Notes: generated by a model from the sequence alone, not told the origin. Positions 35,556-45,799 are shown, counted from the first letter of the stretch. The stretch: 64,000 nucleotides of DNA from Nostoc carneum NIES-2107 (GCA_002368155.1 AP018180.1:5625978-5689977), one strand, 5' to 3'. Translations and numbers: made by a program.

Positions 35556-36671
35556 TTAATGGTGATGGTGATGATGATGTCCATCTAGGTGAGGATTAAC
35601 GGTTACTGCTTCCTCTGCTCTTAATGCACTAATATGAGCATCAGCCCATTGTGCAGCCATCGCCAAAAACTCTGGATGGTCATTCACACAAGCCATTTGC
35701 ACATAATCCACACCATGATGCTTTTTCTCTAAAGCATGGATAATGTGATGGACATCCAATAAAGTTTCGTGATTTTCCGTCGCAAAACCAATTGGCATAA
35801 ATATTACAACTTTGGCACCCAATTGAATCAAGTTACTAGCTGCTTGCTCGGCATTGGGTAGCGTCCATTCAATTAGCGGTGTGTCATGGTTCAGCCAACC
35901 CACAGAAATTAAAGGATAGCGGTTAATTAACTTTTCCCGTACCAAGTCATATAGTGCTTGACTTTCGACAATCCCAGAGGTAAAGCCTTTCGCTTTGTGG
36001 GGACAGCCGTGATTCATCAGCACAATCCCAATTTGAGAAGGTAGATAGTTAGCTGCTAAATCAGCATTAATTTTTTCCTCGACCAAATGCGCCATCAAAT
36101 CAATATAAGCTGGCTCGTTGTAGAAAGAAGGAATGTAACGCAGTCCTTTTACCCAATGTTCTTCACCCTCAGCCATCTCAGCTAAGGCGTTATTCACCTG
36201 CTCGATCGCAATTCCACTAGTAAAGATAGAATCAACTACTAATAGGGGATAAATCAGAATTTTGTCGAAGCCTTGGTTTTTAATCTCTGCTAAAACTTGT
36301 TTAGGCAAAAAAGGCGCACAGAAGTTAAAAGCTTTGAAAACTTGAACGCCTTCACCCCACTTTTCTTGTAACCGCTTCTCAATTCCAGCGCGCTGCTGTT
36401 CAAAAATAGCGTTATGTGGGGAAATAAAATCATGATGCGTATGTCCCCACTCGTGACGGTCAAATAACGCCAAAAGCTTTGCTAGGGGTGGGTAAATCCA
36501 AGTAGGGACTGGTGCAAATTTTGCTGTCAGTAGATTTAAAGCCTGTTCGTTATAGTTAGCGAAATCTTCGTAGCTTTCGACTTCGCCGTAGCCCATGAGC
36601 AATACGGCTACTCTATCTTGACGTGATGATTGCTCGTGGGTATGTTGTACTTTTTCCGGCGTGGCTACCAC
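35556..36671 (-). CDS. ferrochelatase-family protein with a natural poly-His tail
   Basis: This 371-residue chelatase-like protein reads RVAVLLMGYGEVESYEDFANYNEQALN at the N terminus and has class II chelatase features (NFCAPFLPKQVLAEIKNQGFDKILIYPLLVVDSIFTSGIAIEQVN, a C-terminal IGFATENHETLLDVHH with Glu/His candidates for metal binding). It is clearly in the ferrochelatase/CbiX superfamily but diverges from canonical HemH. The last nine residues are DGHHHHHHH, encoded by mixed CAT and CAC codons, which looks natural and resembles the His-rich stretches of cobalt chelatase CbiX. It may insert or store a metal other than, or besides, Fe2+. Confidence 0.8.
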   Translation of the reverse strand: MVATPEKVQHTHEQSSRQDRVAVLLMGYGEVESYEDFANYNEQALNLLTAKFAPVPTWIYPPLAKLLALFDRHEWGHTHHDFISPHNAIFEQQRAGIEKRLQEKWGEGVQVFKAFNFCAPFLPKQVLAEIKNQGFDKILIYPLLVVDSIFTSGIAIEQVNNALAEMAEGEEHWVKGLRYIPSFYNEPAYIDLMAHLVEEKINADLAANYLPSQIGIVLMNHGCPHKAKGFTSGIVESQALYDLVREKLINRYPLISVGWLNHDTPLIEWTLPNAEQAASNLIQLGAKVVIFMPIGFATENHETLLDVHHIIHALEKKHHGVDYVQMACVNDHPEFLAMAAQWADAHISALRAEEAVTVNPHLDGHHHHHHH

Positions 36672-37049
36672 AGTGAGTTCCTCAATATAACCAGAATGGA
36701 GAGAAGTATCAAAGAAATAATTGATTATTTCCCGACTGAGTAAAATAAAATCCCATCCGGGGGGATAGGATAGTTACAAATATCATAACGGGGCAACGCT
36801 TTTTGTACCTCTACCGTTAGGATCTAGACAAGAAAATTTACTTAAATCAATCAGGATTTACGTAATCAGCACATTTTTTGTTGGCTGTTAACAGTCAACA
36901 GTCAACAGTCAACAAAACTCAAGAAATTCACAAATTCTTGCTGAGGTTAAATTCTCAGCCAGTTGCTTACAATATTAATGTTGTATTTATAACCAGTAGG
37001 GATTCAGCATTGCTAAACCCTAGCTCTAAATTCAGAGACTAAAGTATAG
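36672..37049. other. intergenic region with a partial repeat element
   Basis: 36848-36921 matches one half of the element at 34425: AGGATTTACGTAA, then CACATTTTTT and GGCTGT, followed by CAGTCAA heptads. The opposite end is not recognisable. A small palindrome (TCCCATCC/GGATAGGA) is near 36749. No gene. Confidence 0.55.
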
Positions 37050-37625
37050 ATGGATATCATCATTTGCCCTGGAATCCATGAGCCAGAATTGACAGAAAGT
37101 TTTATCTCAGGGTGCTTCGATTTTAATGGCGATCGCACACTTCCTAAAAATCCAGCTCACAATATTCTGATTTTTCCAGAGCAGGGTGTACTGACCGTAT
37201 CGCCATTCAAAATTTTACAATTTTTACACAATTGCTTAAAGGATAGGTTACAATCGCCCGTGTTCTTCATTAGCTTTAGCGCTGGTGTAGTTGGAGCAAT
37301 TATCGCAGCGCGTTTGTGGCAACTTTTAGGGGGTAAAGTCACAGCTTTTATTGCTGTAGATGGATGGGGCGTGCCACTATGGGGTGATTTTCCCATTCAC
37401 AGGATGAGCCATGATTATTTCACCCATTGGAGTTCGTCTTTATTGGGTAGTGGGCAAAATAACTTCTATGCAGAACCATCTGTAGACCATTTATCCATTT
37501 GGCGATCGCCCCAAACTATACAAGGGGTATTAACAGACCAGTCCCTAGGATTGTACCAAAATAGCGATCGCTTAAGTGCCTCTGATTTTGTGCATCTGCT
37601 TTTAAAGCGCTATGAAGAAAAATAG
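37050..37625 (+). CDS. alpha/beta-hydrolase-like hypothetical protein
   Basis: This 191-residue protein starts MDIIICPGIHEPELTESF, a typical first strand of an alpha/beta hydrolase. FFISFSAGVVGAIIAARL is a nucleophile-elbow pattern (S-F-S-A-G in place of G-x-S-x-G). VTAFIAVDGWGVPL is a core strand. A candidate catalytic His is in VDHLSIW. The family looks cyanobacterial. Substrate unknown; it may be a non-enzymatic relative because the first Gly of the elbow is Ser. Confidence 0.65.
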   Translation: MDIIICPGIHEPELTESFISGCFDFNGDRTLPKNPAHNILIFPEQGVLTVSPFKILQFLHNCLKDRLQSPVFFISFSAGVVGAIIAARLWQLLGGKVTAFIAVDGWGVPLWGDFPIHRMSHDYFTHWSSSLLGSGQNNFYAEPSVDHLSIWRSPQTIQGVLTDQSLGLYQNSDRLSASDFVHLLLKRYEEK

Positions 37626-37826
37626 TCCGGAAAATAAACTGGGCAAAGGGGAGTGAGAAATAGGGAAAATTTTCCAAAGGAGCGATAAAAATAAGGAGGA
37701 TGAGGGATGAGGAAGATGATAAGAGTGAGGATACACCTATTCTCCCTGCCCCCTGCCCCCTTGCCCCTTGCCCTTGCTCCCACTCCCCTACTCCCATCTA
37801 CCCTAGTCCCCATTACTTAGTGTCAA

Positions 37827-39089
37827 ATGTTTCCAACGGAACCTGCTGCTGTTAATAACGGGTTTGGCGCACTGCTGAAAAACCGTGCTTTTATGCTCCT
37901 GTGGATTGGGCAACTGGTTTCCCAGTTGGCAGATAAGGTATTCTTCGTTTTGATGATTGCCCTACTGGAAAACTACCCACCACCACCAGGATTGGCAGAA
38001 AACTCAATGTACTCAACATTGATGGTCTCCTTTACAGTACCAGCCATTTTGTTTGGTTCTGCGGGTGGCATTTTTGTTGACCGCCTTCCCAAAAAGCTAA
38101 TCATGGTTGGCTCGGATGTGGTACGTGGGTTATTAACGTTGTTGATTCCGTTCTTACCACGAGAGTTTTTGATACTTTTGATACTAACTTTTGCCATATC
38201 AACAGTGACGCAGTTTTTTGCCCCAGCGGAACAAGCTGCTATTCCTCTGTTGGTAAAGCGGGAGAATTTAATGGCAGCTAATGCCCTGTTTAGCAGCACA
38301 ATGATGGGAGCCTTAATCGTTGGCTTTGCTATTGGCGAGCCGATGTTAAGTTGGGCGAAAGATTTTCTGGGAGAGGAATACGGTCAAGAATTGATAGTGA
38401 GTGGACTTTATTTGTTATCGGGTGCAATTATGCAGCCGATTAATTTTAAAGAACATAAACCGACTCATGAGCATCAGGCTAAAACTCATCTGTGGTCAGA
38501 ATTTACAGAGAGTTTGCGTTATCTGAAGAAAAACCGCCTGGTGTTAAATGCCATGCTGCAACTTGTCACCTTATATTGCGTGTTTGCAGCTTTAACAGTG
38601 CTGACAATTAGATTAGCAGCCGACTTTGGCTTAAAAGAAAAGCAGTTTGGCTTTTTCTTAGCAGCAGCCGGGGTGGGGATGGTTTTGGGAGCAGGAATTT
38701 TGGGACACTGGGGTGTAAAATTGCACGGCAAGCCTTTACCCTTAATCGGCTTTTTACTGATGGCGCTAGTTTTAGGCGTGTTTACTTTTACCCACAACCT
38801 TTTATTAGCGTTAATACTTTGTGCCTTATTAGGTGTAGGTGCTTCCTTAATAGGCGTACCGATGCAAACTTTAATCCAACAACAAGCGCCACCCACGATG
38901 CATGGTAAAGTATTCGGCTTCCAAAATCATGCGGTGAATATTGCCCTTTCTTTACCTCTAGCAATTACTGGGCCGTTAACTGATATGCTTGGTTTGCGTG
39001 TTGTCCTAGTAGCTATGAGCGTGATAGTAGCGGCTGTAGGTGTTTGGGCTTGGAAAAATACTCGGCGAGTATTGCAAGACGTGATTTAG
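37827..39089 (+). CDS. MFS-type transporter
   Basis: This 420-residue membrane protein has the features of an MFS_3/EntS-like exporter: LLWIGQLVSQLADKVFFVLMIALL at the start, the motif GGIFVDRLPKKLIMVGSDVVRG (G-x3-D-R-x-x-K) between helices 2 and 3, and about 11-12 hydrophobic stretches. VPMQTLIQQQAPPTMHGKVFG is characteristic of this group. It likely exports a small molecule; substrate unknown. STRR sequence precedes and follows the gene. Confidence 0.9.
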   Translation: MFPTEPAAVNNGFGALLKNRAFMLLWIGQLVSQLADKVFFVLMIALLENYPPPPGLAENSMYSTLMVSFTVPAILFGSAGGIFVDRLPKKLIMVGSDVVRGLLTLLIPFLPREFLILLILTFAISTVTQFFAPAEQAAIPLLVKRENLMAANALFSSTMMGALIVGFAIGEPMLSWAKDFLGEEYGQELIVSGLYLLSGAIMQPINFKEHKPTHEHQAKTHLWSEFTESLRYLKKNRLVLNAMLQLVTLYCVFAALTVLTIRLAADFGLKEKQFGFFLAAAGVGMVLGAGILGHWGVKLHGKPLPLIGFLLMALVLGVFTFTHNLLLALILCALLGVGASLIGVPMQTLIQQQAPPTMHGKVFGFQNHAVNIALSLPLAITGPLTDMLGLRVVLVAMSVIVAAVGVWAWKNTRRVLQDVI

Positions 39090-39092
39090 TTG

Positions 39093-39166
39093 GGATTGGG
39101 AACTGGGGATTAGGGATTAGGGACTGGGGATTGGGGACTACGAACTATAGACTGAGAGCTAGAAAT
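39093..39166. repeat. STRR tract after the MFS gene
   Basis: GGGATTG and GGGACTG heptads run for about 50 bases directly after the stop codon. A second STRR block of TACCCAATCCCCAGT type occupies about 39482-39592. The 640-base gap to ilvB holds these and a family C element, but no gene. Confidence 0.8.
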
Positions 39167-39220
39167 TAAAAACTACTATATTTTTTCAAAGGTTATTTAT
39201 AAAGTAAAAATAAAATTACT

Positions 39221-39369
39221 GTAGGGTGTGTTAGGCGCACATTCCAAAGATGATTTGTTACGAAATAACTATCTTAGCGCCTAACGCACCATCCACGCGG
39301 CGGTGCGTTACGGCTAAACTTCATTGTCTCTTTGTCCCATATCCTTTCATAGCCGTAACACACCCTACT
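39221..39369. repeat. palindromic element, family C, copy 2
   Basis: GTAGGGTGTGTTAGGCGC at the left and CGTAACACACCCTACTT at the right form inverted ends. Read on the other strand it matches 28433-28576, including ATCCTTTCATAGCC and GTAACGCACC. No ORF. Confidence 0.75.
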
Positions 39370-39735
39370 TAAGATTTGCTTTATGAATGGTCTCTCAGCA
39401 ATATTTTTGAGACAGTTAATTTTAAGAAAATACTATTAGTTAGTGTTGAAAATCGTTTTTTACCATTTCCTATTTCTAATTACCCAATCCCCAATACATA
39501 ATAACTATTTCTGATTACCCAATCCCCAGTCCCTAGTCCCTAATACCCAGTCCCCAGTCCCAATCCCTAATACCCAATCCCTTTTGTCAACAATTCCAGA
39601 CAAATTATCTTCCTATGGCCTAAGCTGATGGGAAAATTAGATATCAATATAAGGATTTTATTAAACTTTTCTATTAAAATGAAATCTTAATTACAGAATC
39701 CAAGCATTAACTTAGCTATTCTCAGAGGTTTGACA

Positions 39736-41625
39736 GTGCGATCGCCTTCCCGAATCAGTCCCCCCCAAACCGAGAATCACACCCAGCCTAAAACCATCAA
39801 GACTGTGGTAACGCCGCAACGGGCCTCCGGTGGGTTCGCCCTCCTGGACAGCCTCCAGCGTCACGGTGTTGAGTATATTTTTGGTTATCCCGGTGGCGCA
39901 ATTTTGCCAATTTACGATGACCTTTACAAGGTGGAAGCCACAAGTGGTATTAAGCACATTCTTGTGCGCCACGAACAAGGCGCTTCCCATGCGGCTGATG
40001 GCTATGCCCGTGCTACAGGTAAGGTAGGAGTGTGTTTTGGTACTTCTGGCCCAGGGGCGACTAACTTGGTAACAGGTATCGCTACCGCCTACATGGACTC
40101 AATCCCCATGATTGTGGTGACTGGACAAGTACCACGGGCATCCATTGGTACAGACGCATTTCAAGAAACTGATATTTACGGTATTACCTTACCAATTGTT
40201 AAACACTCTTATGTAGTGCGTGACCCCAGAGATATGGCTCGCATTGTGGCAGAAGCATTCCACATTGCTAGCACCGGCAGACCAGGGCCAGTATTAATTG
40301 ATGTTCCTAAAGATGTAGCCTTAGAAGAATTTGACTATGTACCAGTAGAACCTGGTTCTGTAAAATTACGCGGCTATCGTCCCACAGTTAAAGGCAATCC
40401 CCGTCAAATCAATGCTGCAATTCAGTTAATTAGTGAAAGCCGTCGACCGTTATTGTATGTCGGTGGTGGTGCGATCGCAGCTGGGGCACATGAAGAAGTT
40501 AAGGAATTAGCTGAGTTATTCAATATCCCTGTGACTACCACTTTGATGGGAATCGGGATTTTTGACGAACATCATCCCCTAGCTTTGGGTATGTTGGGGA
40601 TGCATGGCACAGCTTACGCTAACTTTGCTGTGACTGATTGCGACTTGTTAATTTGCGTGGGCGCAAGATTTGATGACCGAGTAACTGGGAAGTTAGATGA
40701 ATTTGCTTCCAAGGCGAAAGTCATTCACATCGACATCGACCCCGCCGAAGTTGGTAAAAACCGCGTTCCAGATGTACCCATTGTTGGTGATGTGCGGAAT
40801 GTCTTAAGTGACTTGCTGCGTCGCTGCAAACACACAGGTACAAAAGGTACACCCAACCAAAACCAAGAATGGTTGAACCTGGTTAACCGTTGGCGGGAAG
40901 AATACCCCCTAGTTGTACCCCAACATCCCGATAGCATCTCTCCCCAAGAGGTAATTGTGGAAGTCGGTCGCCAAGCACCCGATGCTTTCTACACTACAGA
41001 TGTTGGTCAACATCAAATGTGGGCAGCACAATTCCTCAAAAATGGCCCTCGCCGCTGGATTTCTAGCGCTGGGTTGGGAACAATGGGCTTTGGTGTACCT
41101 GCAGCAATGGGAGCAAAAGCCGCATTCCCTGATGAAGAAGTTATCTGTATCAGTGGTGATGCGAGTTTCCAAATGTGTTTGCAAGAACTGGGTACACTTG
41201 CACAATATGGTTTAAATGTCAAGACTATCATTCTCAACAACGGTTGGCAGGGAATGGTACGCCAATGGCAGCAAGCCTTCTACGGTGAGCGTTACTCCTG
41301 CTCTAACATGGAAGTAGGGATGCCAGATGTTGAGTATTTAGCCAAAGCCTATGGTATAAAAGGGATGGTAATTCGCAAACGGGAAGAACTCCAAGATGCG
41401 ATCGCCGAAATGCTGGCGTATGATGGCCCAGTGGTTGTAGATGTGCGCGTTACTAGAGATGAAAACTGCTATCCAATGGTAGCCCCAGGTAAAAACAACG
41501 CCCAAATGATTGGCTTACCAAAGCAATCACCAAAAACATCTACAGAACCTGTTTACTGTAGCAACTGCGGTTCCAAAAACCTGCCCACACATAACTTCTG
41601 TTCTGAGTGCGGGACGAAACTGTAA
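39736..41625 (+). CDS. ilvB: acetolactate synthase large subunit with C-terminal zinc ribbon
   Basis: This 629-residue ThDP enzyme makes acetolactate and acetohydroxybutyrate for valine, leucine and isoleucine synthesis. The [15 protein letters not shown] and [23 protein letters not shown] segments (catalytic Glu) and the ThDP motif [29 protein letters not shown] are present. After the usual end, residues 605-629 add a CxxC...CxxC zinc ribbon ([20 protein letters not shown]). GTG 39736 is preferred over TTG 39730 because AGAGG lies 8 bases upstream of it. A terminator follows at 41655. Confidence 0.95.
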   Translation: MRSPSRISPPQTENHTQPKTIKTVVTPQRASGGFALLDSLQRHGVEYIFGYPGGAILPIYDDLYKVEATSGIKHILVRHEQGASHAADGYARATGKVGVCFGTSGPGATNLVTGIATAYMDSIPMIVVTGQVPRASIGTDAFQETDIYGITLPIVKHSYVVRDPRDMARIVAEAFHIASTGRPGPVLIDVPKDVALEEFDYVPVEPGSVKLRGYRPTVKGNPRQINAAIQLISESRRPLLYVGGGAIAAGAHEEVKELAELFNIPVTTTLMGIGIFDEHHPLALGMLGMHGTAYANFAVTDCDLLICVGARFDDRVTGKLDEFASKAKVIHIDIDPAEVGKNRVPDVPIVGDVRNVLSDLLRRCKHTGTKGTPNQNQEWLNLVNRWREEYPLVVPQHPDSISPQEVIVEVGRQAPDAFYTTDVGQHQMWAAQFLKNGPRRWISSAGLGTMGFGVPAAMGAKAAFPDEEVICISGDASFQMCLQELGTLAQYGLNVKTIILNNGWQGMVRQWQQAFYGERYSCSNMEVGMPDVEYLAKAYGIKGMVIRKREELQDAIAEMLAYDGPVVVDVRVTRDENCYPMVAPGKNNAQMIGLPKQSPKTSTEPVYCSNCGSKNLPTHNFCSECGTKL

Positions 41626-41654
41626 CAATTCGTAATTCGTAATTCGTAATTACC

Positions 41655-41685
41655 AAGCAGAGGATGATATCCTCTGCTTTTTTTT
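41655..41685 (+). terminator. intrinsic terminator of ilvB
   Basis: AAGCAGAGGAT, loop GAT, ATCCTCTGCTT, then Ts to 41685: an 11-bp perfect stem with a tail of about eight Ts counted from the stem. It lies 30 bases after the ilvB stop. Confidence 0.93.
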
Positions 41686-41870
41686 GGGAAAAAATTTTTA
41701 AACAAATTACTAAATTTGTTATTTTTGCGATTTTCGTGGGAACCATAGCTTTCAAGCAGCTGTGTGTAGCATTTCTGGTATGAAATACAAAATTTTTGGT
41801 TTCCCAATATGCACTATCAGCAATATAAAGATAAACTGCCCAGCAATCAGGGAATTTTGAAAGGTTAATT

Positions 41871-42338
41871 ATGATTAAACCCAAATTGAGCAACCGCCGT
41901 ACTAATAGTTCAGTAGTTTTAGAACCAGAAGTTGCGATCGCAGTCATTGGACTTTTATCCGCAGCGTCAGATGGTGAGGGGATAACTATAGAAGAAGAGT
42001 ATGCTTTAAGTGAAATGCTAAGTGGGATTTCCCAATTTGAAAATTACTCAGATGAAGACTACCGGAACTTGACAGACAAAGTTTATAGTTTGCTAGAGTC
42101 AACAGAACCACAGGATTTATTAGCACAAGCGATTGATTCCTTACCCGATCAGGATTATTGCGAAGCAGCTTACATTACCGCGCTTTTGGTAGTGGGGATT
42201 GATGAAGAAGTACCCGATTCTGAGCAAGATTATATTTCTAGCCTGCAAGAAGACTTAAATATTTCTGACAAACGCGCAAAACAGATTATTGACGAAATTT
42301 TTGGCGAAGATGATGATACAGAGTATGACGATGAATAA
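41871..42338 (+). CDS. TerB-like tellurite-resistance-family protein
   Basis: This 155-residue acidic, all-helical protein has EPEVAIAVIGLLSAASDGEGITIEEEYALSEMLSG and YITALLVVGIDEEVPDSEQDYISSLQEDLNIS, matching the TerB fold with its paired acidic (metal-binding) positions D-G and E-E. The C terminus is very acidic (GEDDDTEYDDE). TerB proteins may be metal-sensing or membrane-stress scaffolds; no tellurite operon partners are near, so the role here is unknown. Confidence 0.75.
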   Translation: MIKPKLSNRRTNSSVVLEPEVAIAVIGLLSAASDGEGITIEEEYALSEMLSGISQFENYSDEDYRNLTDKVYSLLESTEPQDLLAQAIDSLPDQDYCEAAYITALLVVGIDEEVPDSEQDYISSLQEDLNISDKRAKQIIDEIFGEDDDTEYDDE

Positions 42339-42422
42339 TAATTCTTTGGCTTTTTGATTATTCAGGATTTACCTAACTAATCAGTTAATTCATTTGTTCA
42401 ATTGCAGATTACTCAAGTGTGT

Positions 42423-42462
42423 AGCTCATGATAGCGTTTAAATTGCTAATCATGAGCTTTTT
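42423..42462 (+). terminator. intrinsic terminator after the TerB-like gene
   Basis: AGCTCATGAT and ATCATGAGCT form a 10-bp stem around a 16-base loop that can pair further (AGC/GCT), followed by TTTTTATTT. It lies 85 bases past the stop. Confidence 0.85.
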
Positions 42463-42515
42463 ATTTAAATGATGACGGTTGACGGTTGACTGTTAATATC
42501 AATTCCCGAAAATTA

Positions 42516-42741
42516 TGCCCATATCCTAATACGCTTGGGTTCAGCTTATTAGTGATTGATTTGTCACTGATTAAAAAAGCCAGATCAATTGGGGGATTCT
42601 CCCCCAAACCCCCGATTGGGTGACGGTTGCGTCCCCCAAACCCCCTCCAAAATTATTGTTCTGTTTTTTTGTTGAGTAACTAGTTTTTTGGTTTTGTTAT
42701 CAATTAATTTTCTTAACTAAACCGTATTTGCCCATATCCTA
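42516..42741. repeat. dispersed element, family A, copy 2, with 13-bp flanking repeat
   Basis: The core matches 18510-18709. It is flanked by perfect direct repeats TGCCCATATCCTA at 42516-42528 and 42729-42741, and its inner ends are inverted (ATACG, CGTAT). The flanking repeat suggests transposition with a long target duplication. Confidence 0.8.
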
Positions 42742-42825
42742 GCTAAGGAACATTTGAAAAAATTTGATTTTCTTAATTTGGAATTTTGAATTGTATTATT
42801 ATCTAATAGTTTTTAGTACTATGTG

Positions 42826-44295
42826 ATGACTCAAAAAATTACTGTTGGTTTAATGTTACTGTTTCTCGGTACTCAGATTAGTATTACCCAACAAGCCGCT
42901 ACAGCCCAATCACCAACACCAATAGCACCAGCATCTACCACTAAAGCCATTTGTCCAACCCAGCTAGGAACATCTATAGATGCTGTAATCAATCGTCCGT
43001 CATTTAATCGAGTCCGCTGGGGAATATTAGTACAATCAATATCATCTGGGCAAACACTTTACAGCCGGGATGCTCAAAAATATTTTACTCCTGCTTCTAA
43101 TACAAAATTGCTAACAACCGCTGCGGCTTTGCAGCAATTAGGCACAAATTTCCGAATTCGCACCTCTATTTATCAGAATGCTAATGGAGTTTTGCGTGTT
43201 GTTGGTAGAGGAGATCCCAGCTTAAGCGATAATCAATTGCAAACCTTAGCGCAACAATTGCAAAAAAAAGGTATTACTCAAATTAAGCAATTAATTGCCG
43301 ATGACAGTTATATCCAAGGAGATATAGTTAACTCAACTTGGGAATGGGAAGATGTACAGTCCGATTATGGTGCGCCTATTGGCAGCTTTATATTGAATGA
43401 AAATATTTTTAGTTTGAAATTAATTCCCCAAACCATAGGTAAACCTTTACAAATTACCTGGAATGATACTAATGAAGCGGCAAGATGGCGGATAGTTAAT
43501 CAATCAACTACAGTCAACAAAAATCAAGAAAATAATATTAATGTTACCCGCGATTTAACAGGAACTGTATTACGCATACAAGGGCAATTAGCACAAGATT
43601 CTCAATCTTATTTAGTCACATTACCTGTAGTTGACCCTAACTATTATTTTTTACGCAGTTTTCGGACTGTATTAGCAAAGCAGAACATTAATTTAGGACA
43701 AACATTAGTACTAAATGGTGGTAGTAATCAGCAGGAAATTGCAGCGGTAGATTCGCCTCCGTTATCTGAGTTAATTAAGGTAACTCTGGAGGATAGTAAT
43801 AATCTTTATGCTGAAGCTTTACTAAGAGCATTAGCTATTAAACAGCCCAGAGTTCAAGATAAAAGTACTGCTGATATTGGCTTAGAAGTTCTGAAAACGA
43901 GCTTAACCCAATTAGGAGTTGATCCCACTACTTATTTTTTAGTAGATGGTTCTGGATTATCACGTCGCAACTTAATATCTCCTGAAGCTTTAGTACAAAC
44001 TTTGCGTTTAATAGCCAAAACACCAAACTCAGCTATTTATCGTGCCGCATTACCAGTAGCGGGGAAAAGTGGTACTTTAAAAAATCGCTTTCGCAACACT
44101 CCTGCGGAAGGAATTGTACAAGCAAAAACTGGTACATTAACTGGTGCGGTTTCACTCTCGGGATATATCAATGGTACTAAATATGAGCCTTTAGTCTTCA
44201 GTATTATGGTAAATCAAAGCGAACAACCAGTCAGGAATTTACGACCAGCCATTGATGACATCGTAGTGTTGTTAACACAGTTAAAACGTTGTTAA
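42826..44295 (+). CDS. dacB: D-alanyl-D-alanine carboxypeptidase/endopeptidase (PBP4, S13 family)
   Basis: This 489-residue periplasmic low-molecular-weight penicillin-binding protein trims peptidoglycan. A signal peptide covers about residues 1-28 (GLMLLFLGTQISI...AATAQ). The S-x-x-K is SNTK (Ser91, Lys94), the S-x-N-like motif is in VDGSGLSRRN, and the K-T-G is in QAKTGTLTGAVS. Domain spacing fits S13 enzymes with the inserted middle domain. The ATG at 42826 is preferred to GTG 42823. No partner gene is adjacent in an operon. Confidence 0.94.
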   Translation: MTQKITVGLMLLFLGTQISITQQAATAQSPTPIAPASTTKAICPTQLGTSIDAVINRPSFNRVRWGILVQSISSGQTLYSRDAQKYFTPASNTKLLTTAAALQQLGTNFRIRTSIYQNANGVLRVVGRGDPSLSDNQLQTLAQQLQKKGITQIKQLIADDSYIQGDIVNSTWEWEDVQSDYGAPIGSFILNENIFSLKLIPQTIGKPLQITWNDTNEAARWRIVNQSTTVNKNQENNINVTRDLTGTVLRIQGQLAQDSQSYLVTLPVVDPNYYFLRSFRTVLAKQNINLGQTLVLNGGSNQQEIAAVDSPPLSELIKVTLEDSNNLYAEALLRALAIKQPRVQDKSTADIGLEVLKTSLTQLGVDPTTYFLVDGSGLSRRNLISPEALVQTLRLIAKTPNSAIYRAALPVAGKSGTLKNRFRNTPAEGIVQAKTGTLTGAVSLSGYINGTKYEPLVFSIMVNQSEQPVRNLRPAIDDIVVLLTQLKRC

Positions 44296-44540
44296 GAAGA
44301 AGATAATTGGAACCAAGAAAATATTGCCCAAATAATCTTAAACTTAATGGGGGTTTTTCAAATCCAGCGATACTGACTAGAGCGACAATATAGGTAGTCA
44401 TAATTATGAACTGGGGACAGTAGATGAATCATTTTTTTCATTAGTTATTGGTCAAGAATTATTAAATTACTTCTCTTCTGTCTTCTTTGTTCCAATTACC
44501 CATTACCCATTACCAATTACCTAGTCCCCAATCCCTTAAT

Positions 44541-45689
44541 ATGCAAATATATCTAGATTACAGTGCCACAACTCCCACCCGCCCGGAAGCGATCGCAGTT
44601 ATGCAAAAAGTTCTCGCTCAACAATGGGGTAATCCTTCCAGCTTACATGAGTGGGGAAATCGGGCGGCGACAATTTTGGAACAAGCTAGATTCCAAGTGG
44701 CGGGATTAATTAACGCTTCTGTTCCCGAATCAATTATCTTTACCTCTGGTGGCACGGAGGCAGATAATTTAGCAATTATGGGTGTGGCTCGATTGTATGC
44801 TGTGCCGCAACACATGATCATTTCTAGTGTGGAACATTCGGCAATTTCTGAAACGGCGCGGTTGCTGGAAATGTGGGGTTGGGAAGTTACTCGCTTACCT
44901 GTAGATGCTAAAGGTAGAGTCAACCCCCAAGATTTAACAGCCGCATTGCGTCCTCATACTTTTTTGGTATCAATAATTTACGGACAAAGTGAAGTTGGTA
45001 CAGTCCAAGCGATCGCAGAACTGGGAACTATTGCCCGTAATCATGGAGTGTTATTTCACACAGATGCAGTACAGGTTGTAGGACGTTTACCAATTGATGT
45101 GGAAACTTTACCTGTAGATTTACTGAGTTTATCTAGTCATAAAATATATGGGCCGCAAGGTGCGGGTGCTTTGTATGTGCGTCCTGGTGTAGAGTTAATA
45201 CCCTTATTTGGTGGCGGTGGACAAGAAAGGGGACTGCGTTCTGGAACACAAGCTGTACCCGTAATTGCTGGTTTTGGTGTAGCTGCTGAACTCGCAGCGC
45301 AAGAAATGCCAAAAGAAACACCGCGATTAATTCAATTACGCGATCGCTTATTTGCTCAATTAGCCGATATACCTGGTTTAATTCCCACAGGTGATAGTGA
45401 GCATCGTTTACCCCATCATCTGAGTTTTTGTTTAGAATCTGCTGATGGCGAAAAACTCAGCGGTAAAACGATAGTCAGACAATTAAATTTGGCAGGAATT
45501 GGTATTAGTGCTGGTGCAGCTTGTCATAGTGGGAAACTTAGCCCTAGCCCAATACTTTTAGCAATGGGGTATTCAGAAAAGGCAGCTTTGGGCGGAATTC
45601 GTTTGACATTAGGACGTGAAACCACCGCAGCAGATGTAGATTGGACTGCGATCGCTTTAAAGCAGGTTTTGCAAAGATTGACAACATAG
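44541..45689 (+). CDS. cysteine desulfurase (NifS/IscS-like)
   Basis: This 382-residue PLP enzyme removes sulfur from cysteine for Fe-S and other sulfur cofactors. It has YLDYSATTPTRPEA at the N terminus, FTSGGTEADNLAIMG, His99 in SSVEHSA, the PLP lysine Lys201 in SLSSHKIYGPQGAG, and the active Cys328 in SAGAACHSG, a loop of class I type. The usual NNEVGT is GQSEVGT here. The ATG at 44541 is chosen because the longer frame upstream (from 44487) is translated STRR sequence. It is not in a nif or suf cluster. Confidence 0.93.
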   Translation: MQIYLDYSATTPTRPEAIAVMQKVLAQQWGNPSSLHEWGNRAATILEQARFQVAGLINASVPESIIFTSGGTEADNLAIMGVARLYAVPQHMIISSVEHSAISETARLLEMWGWEVTRLPVDAKGRVNPQDLTAALRPHTFLVSIIYGQSEVGTVQAIAELGTIARNHGVLFHTDAVQVVGRLPIDVETLPVDLLSLSSHKIYGPQGAGALYVRPGVELIPLFGGGGQERGLRSGTQAVPVIAGFGVAAELAAQEMPKETPRLIQLRDRLFAQLADIPGLIPTGDSEHRLPHHLSFCLESADGEKLSGKTIVRQLNLAGIGISAGAACHSGKLSPSPILLAMGYSEKAALGGIRLTLGRETTAADVDWTAIALKQVLQRLTT

Positions 45690-45799
45690 GCAAAGGGTGC
45701 AGAAAACATAGAACAAAGTCAAGAGAAATCTTCCTCCTATTTCTCTGCACCTCTGCTAATTAAAAATTCCTGGTATTGCCAAAGTTGTTTTCACAGGTG

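Noticed and set aside
37516..37813. Minus-strand frames after the hydrolase-like gene
   Set aside because: They translate STRR sequence and the end of the neighbouring gene in the wrong frame.
42361..42390. Possible third copy of the AGGACTTACGC element
   Set aside because: Only about ten bases (CAGGATTTACC) resemble the end; no second end found.
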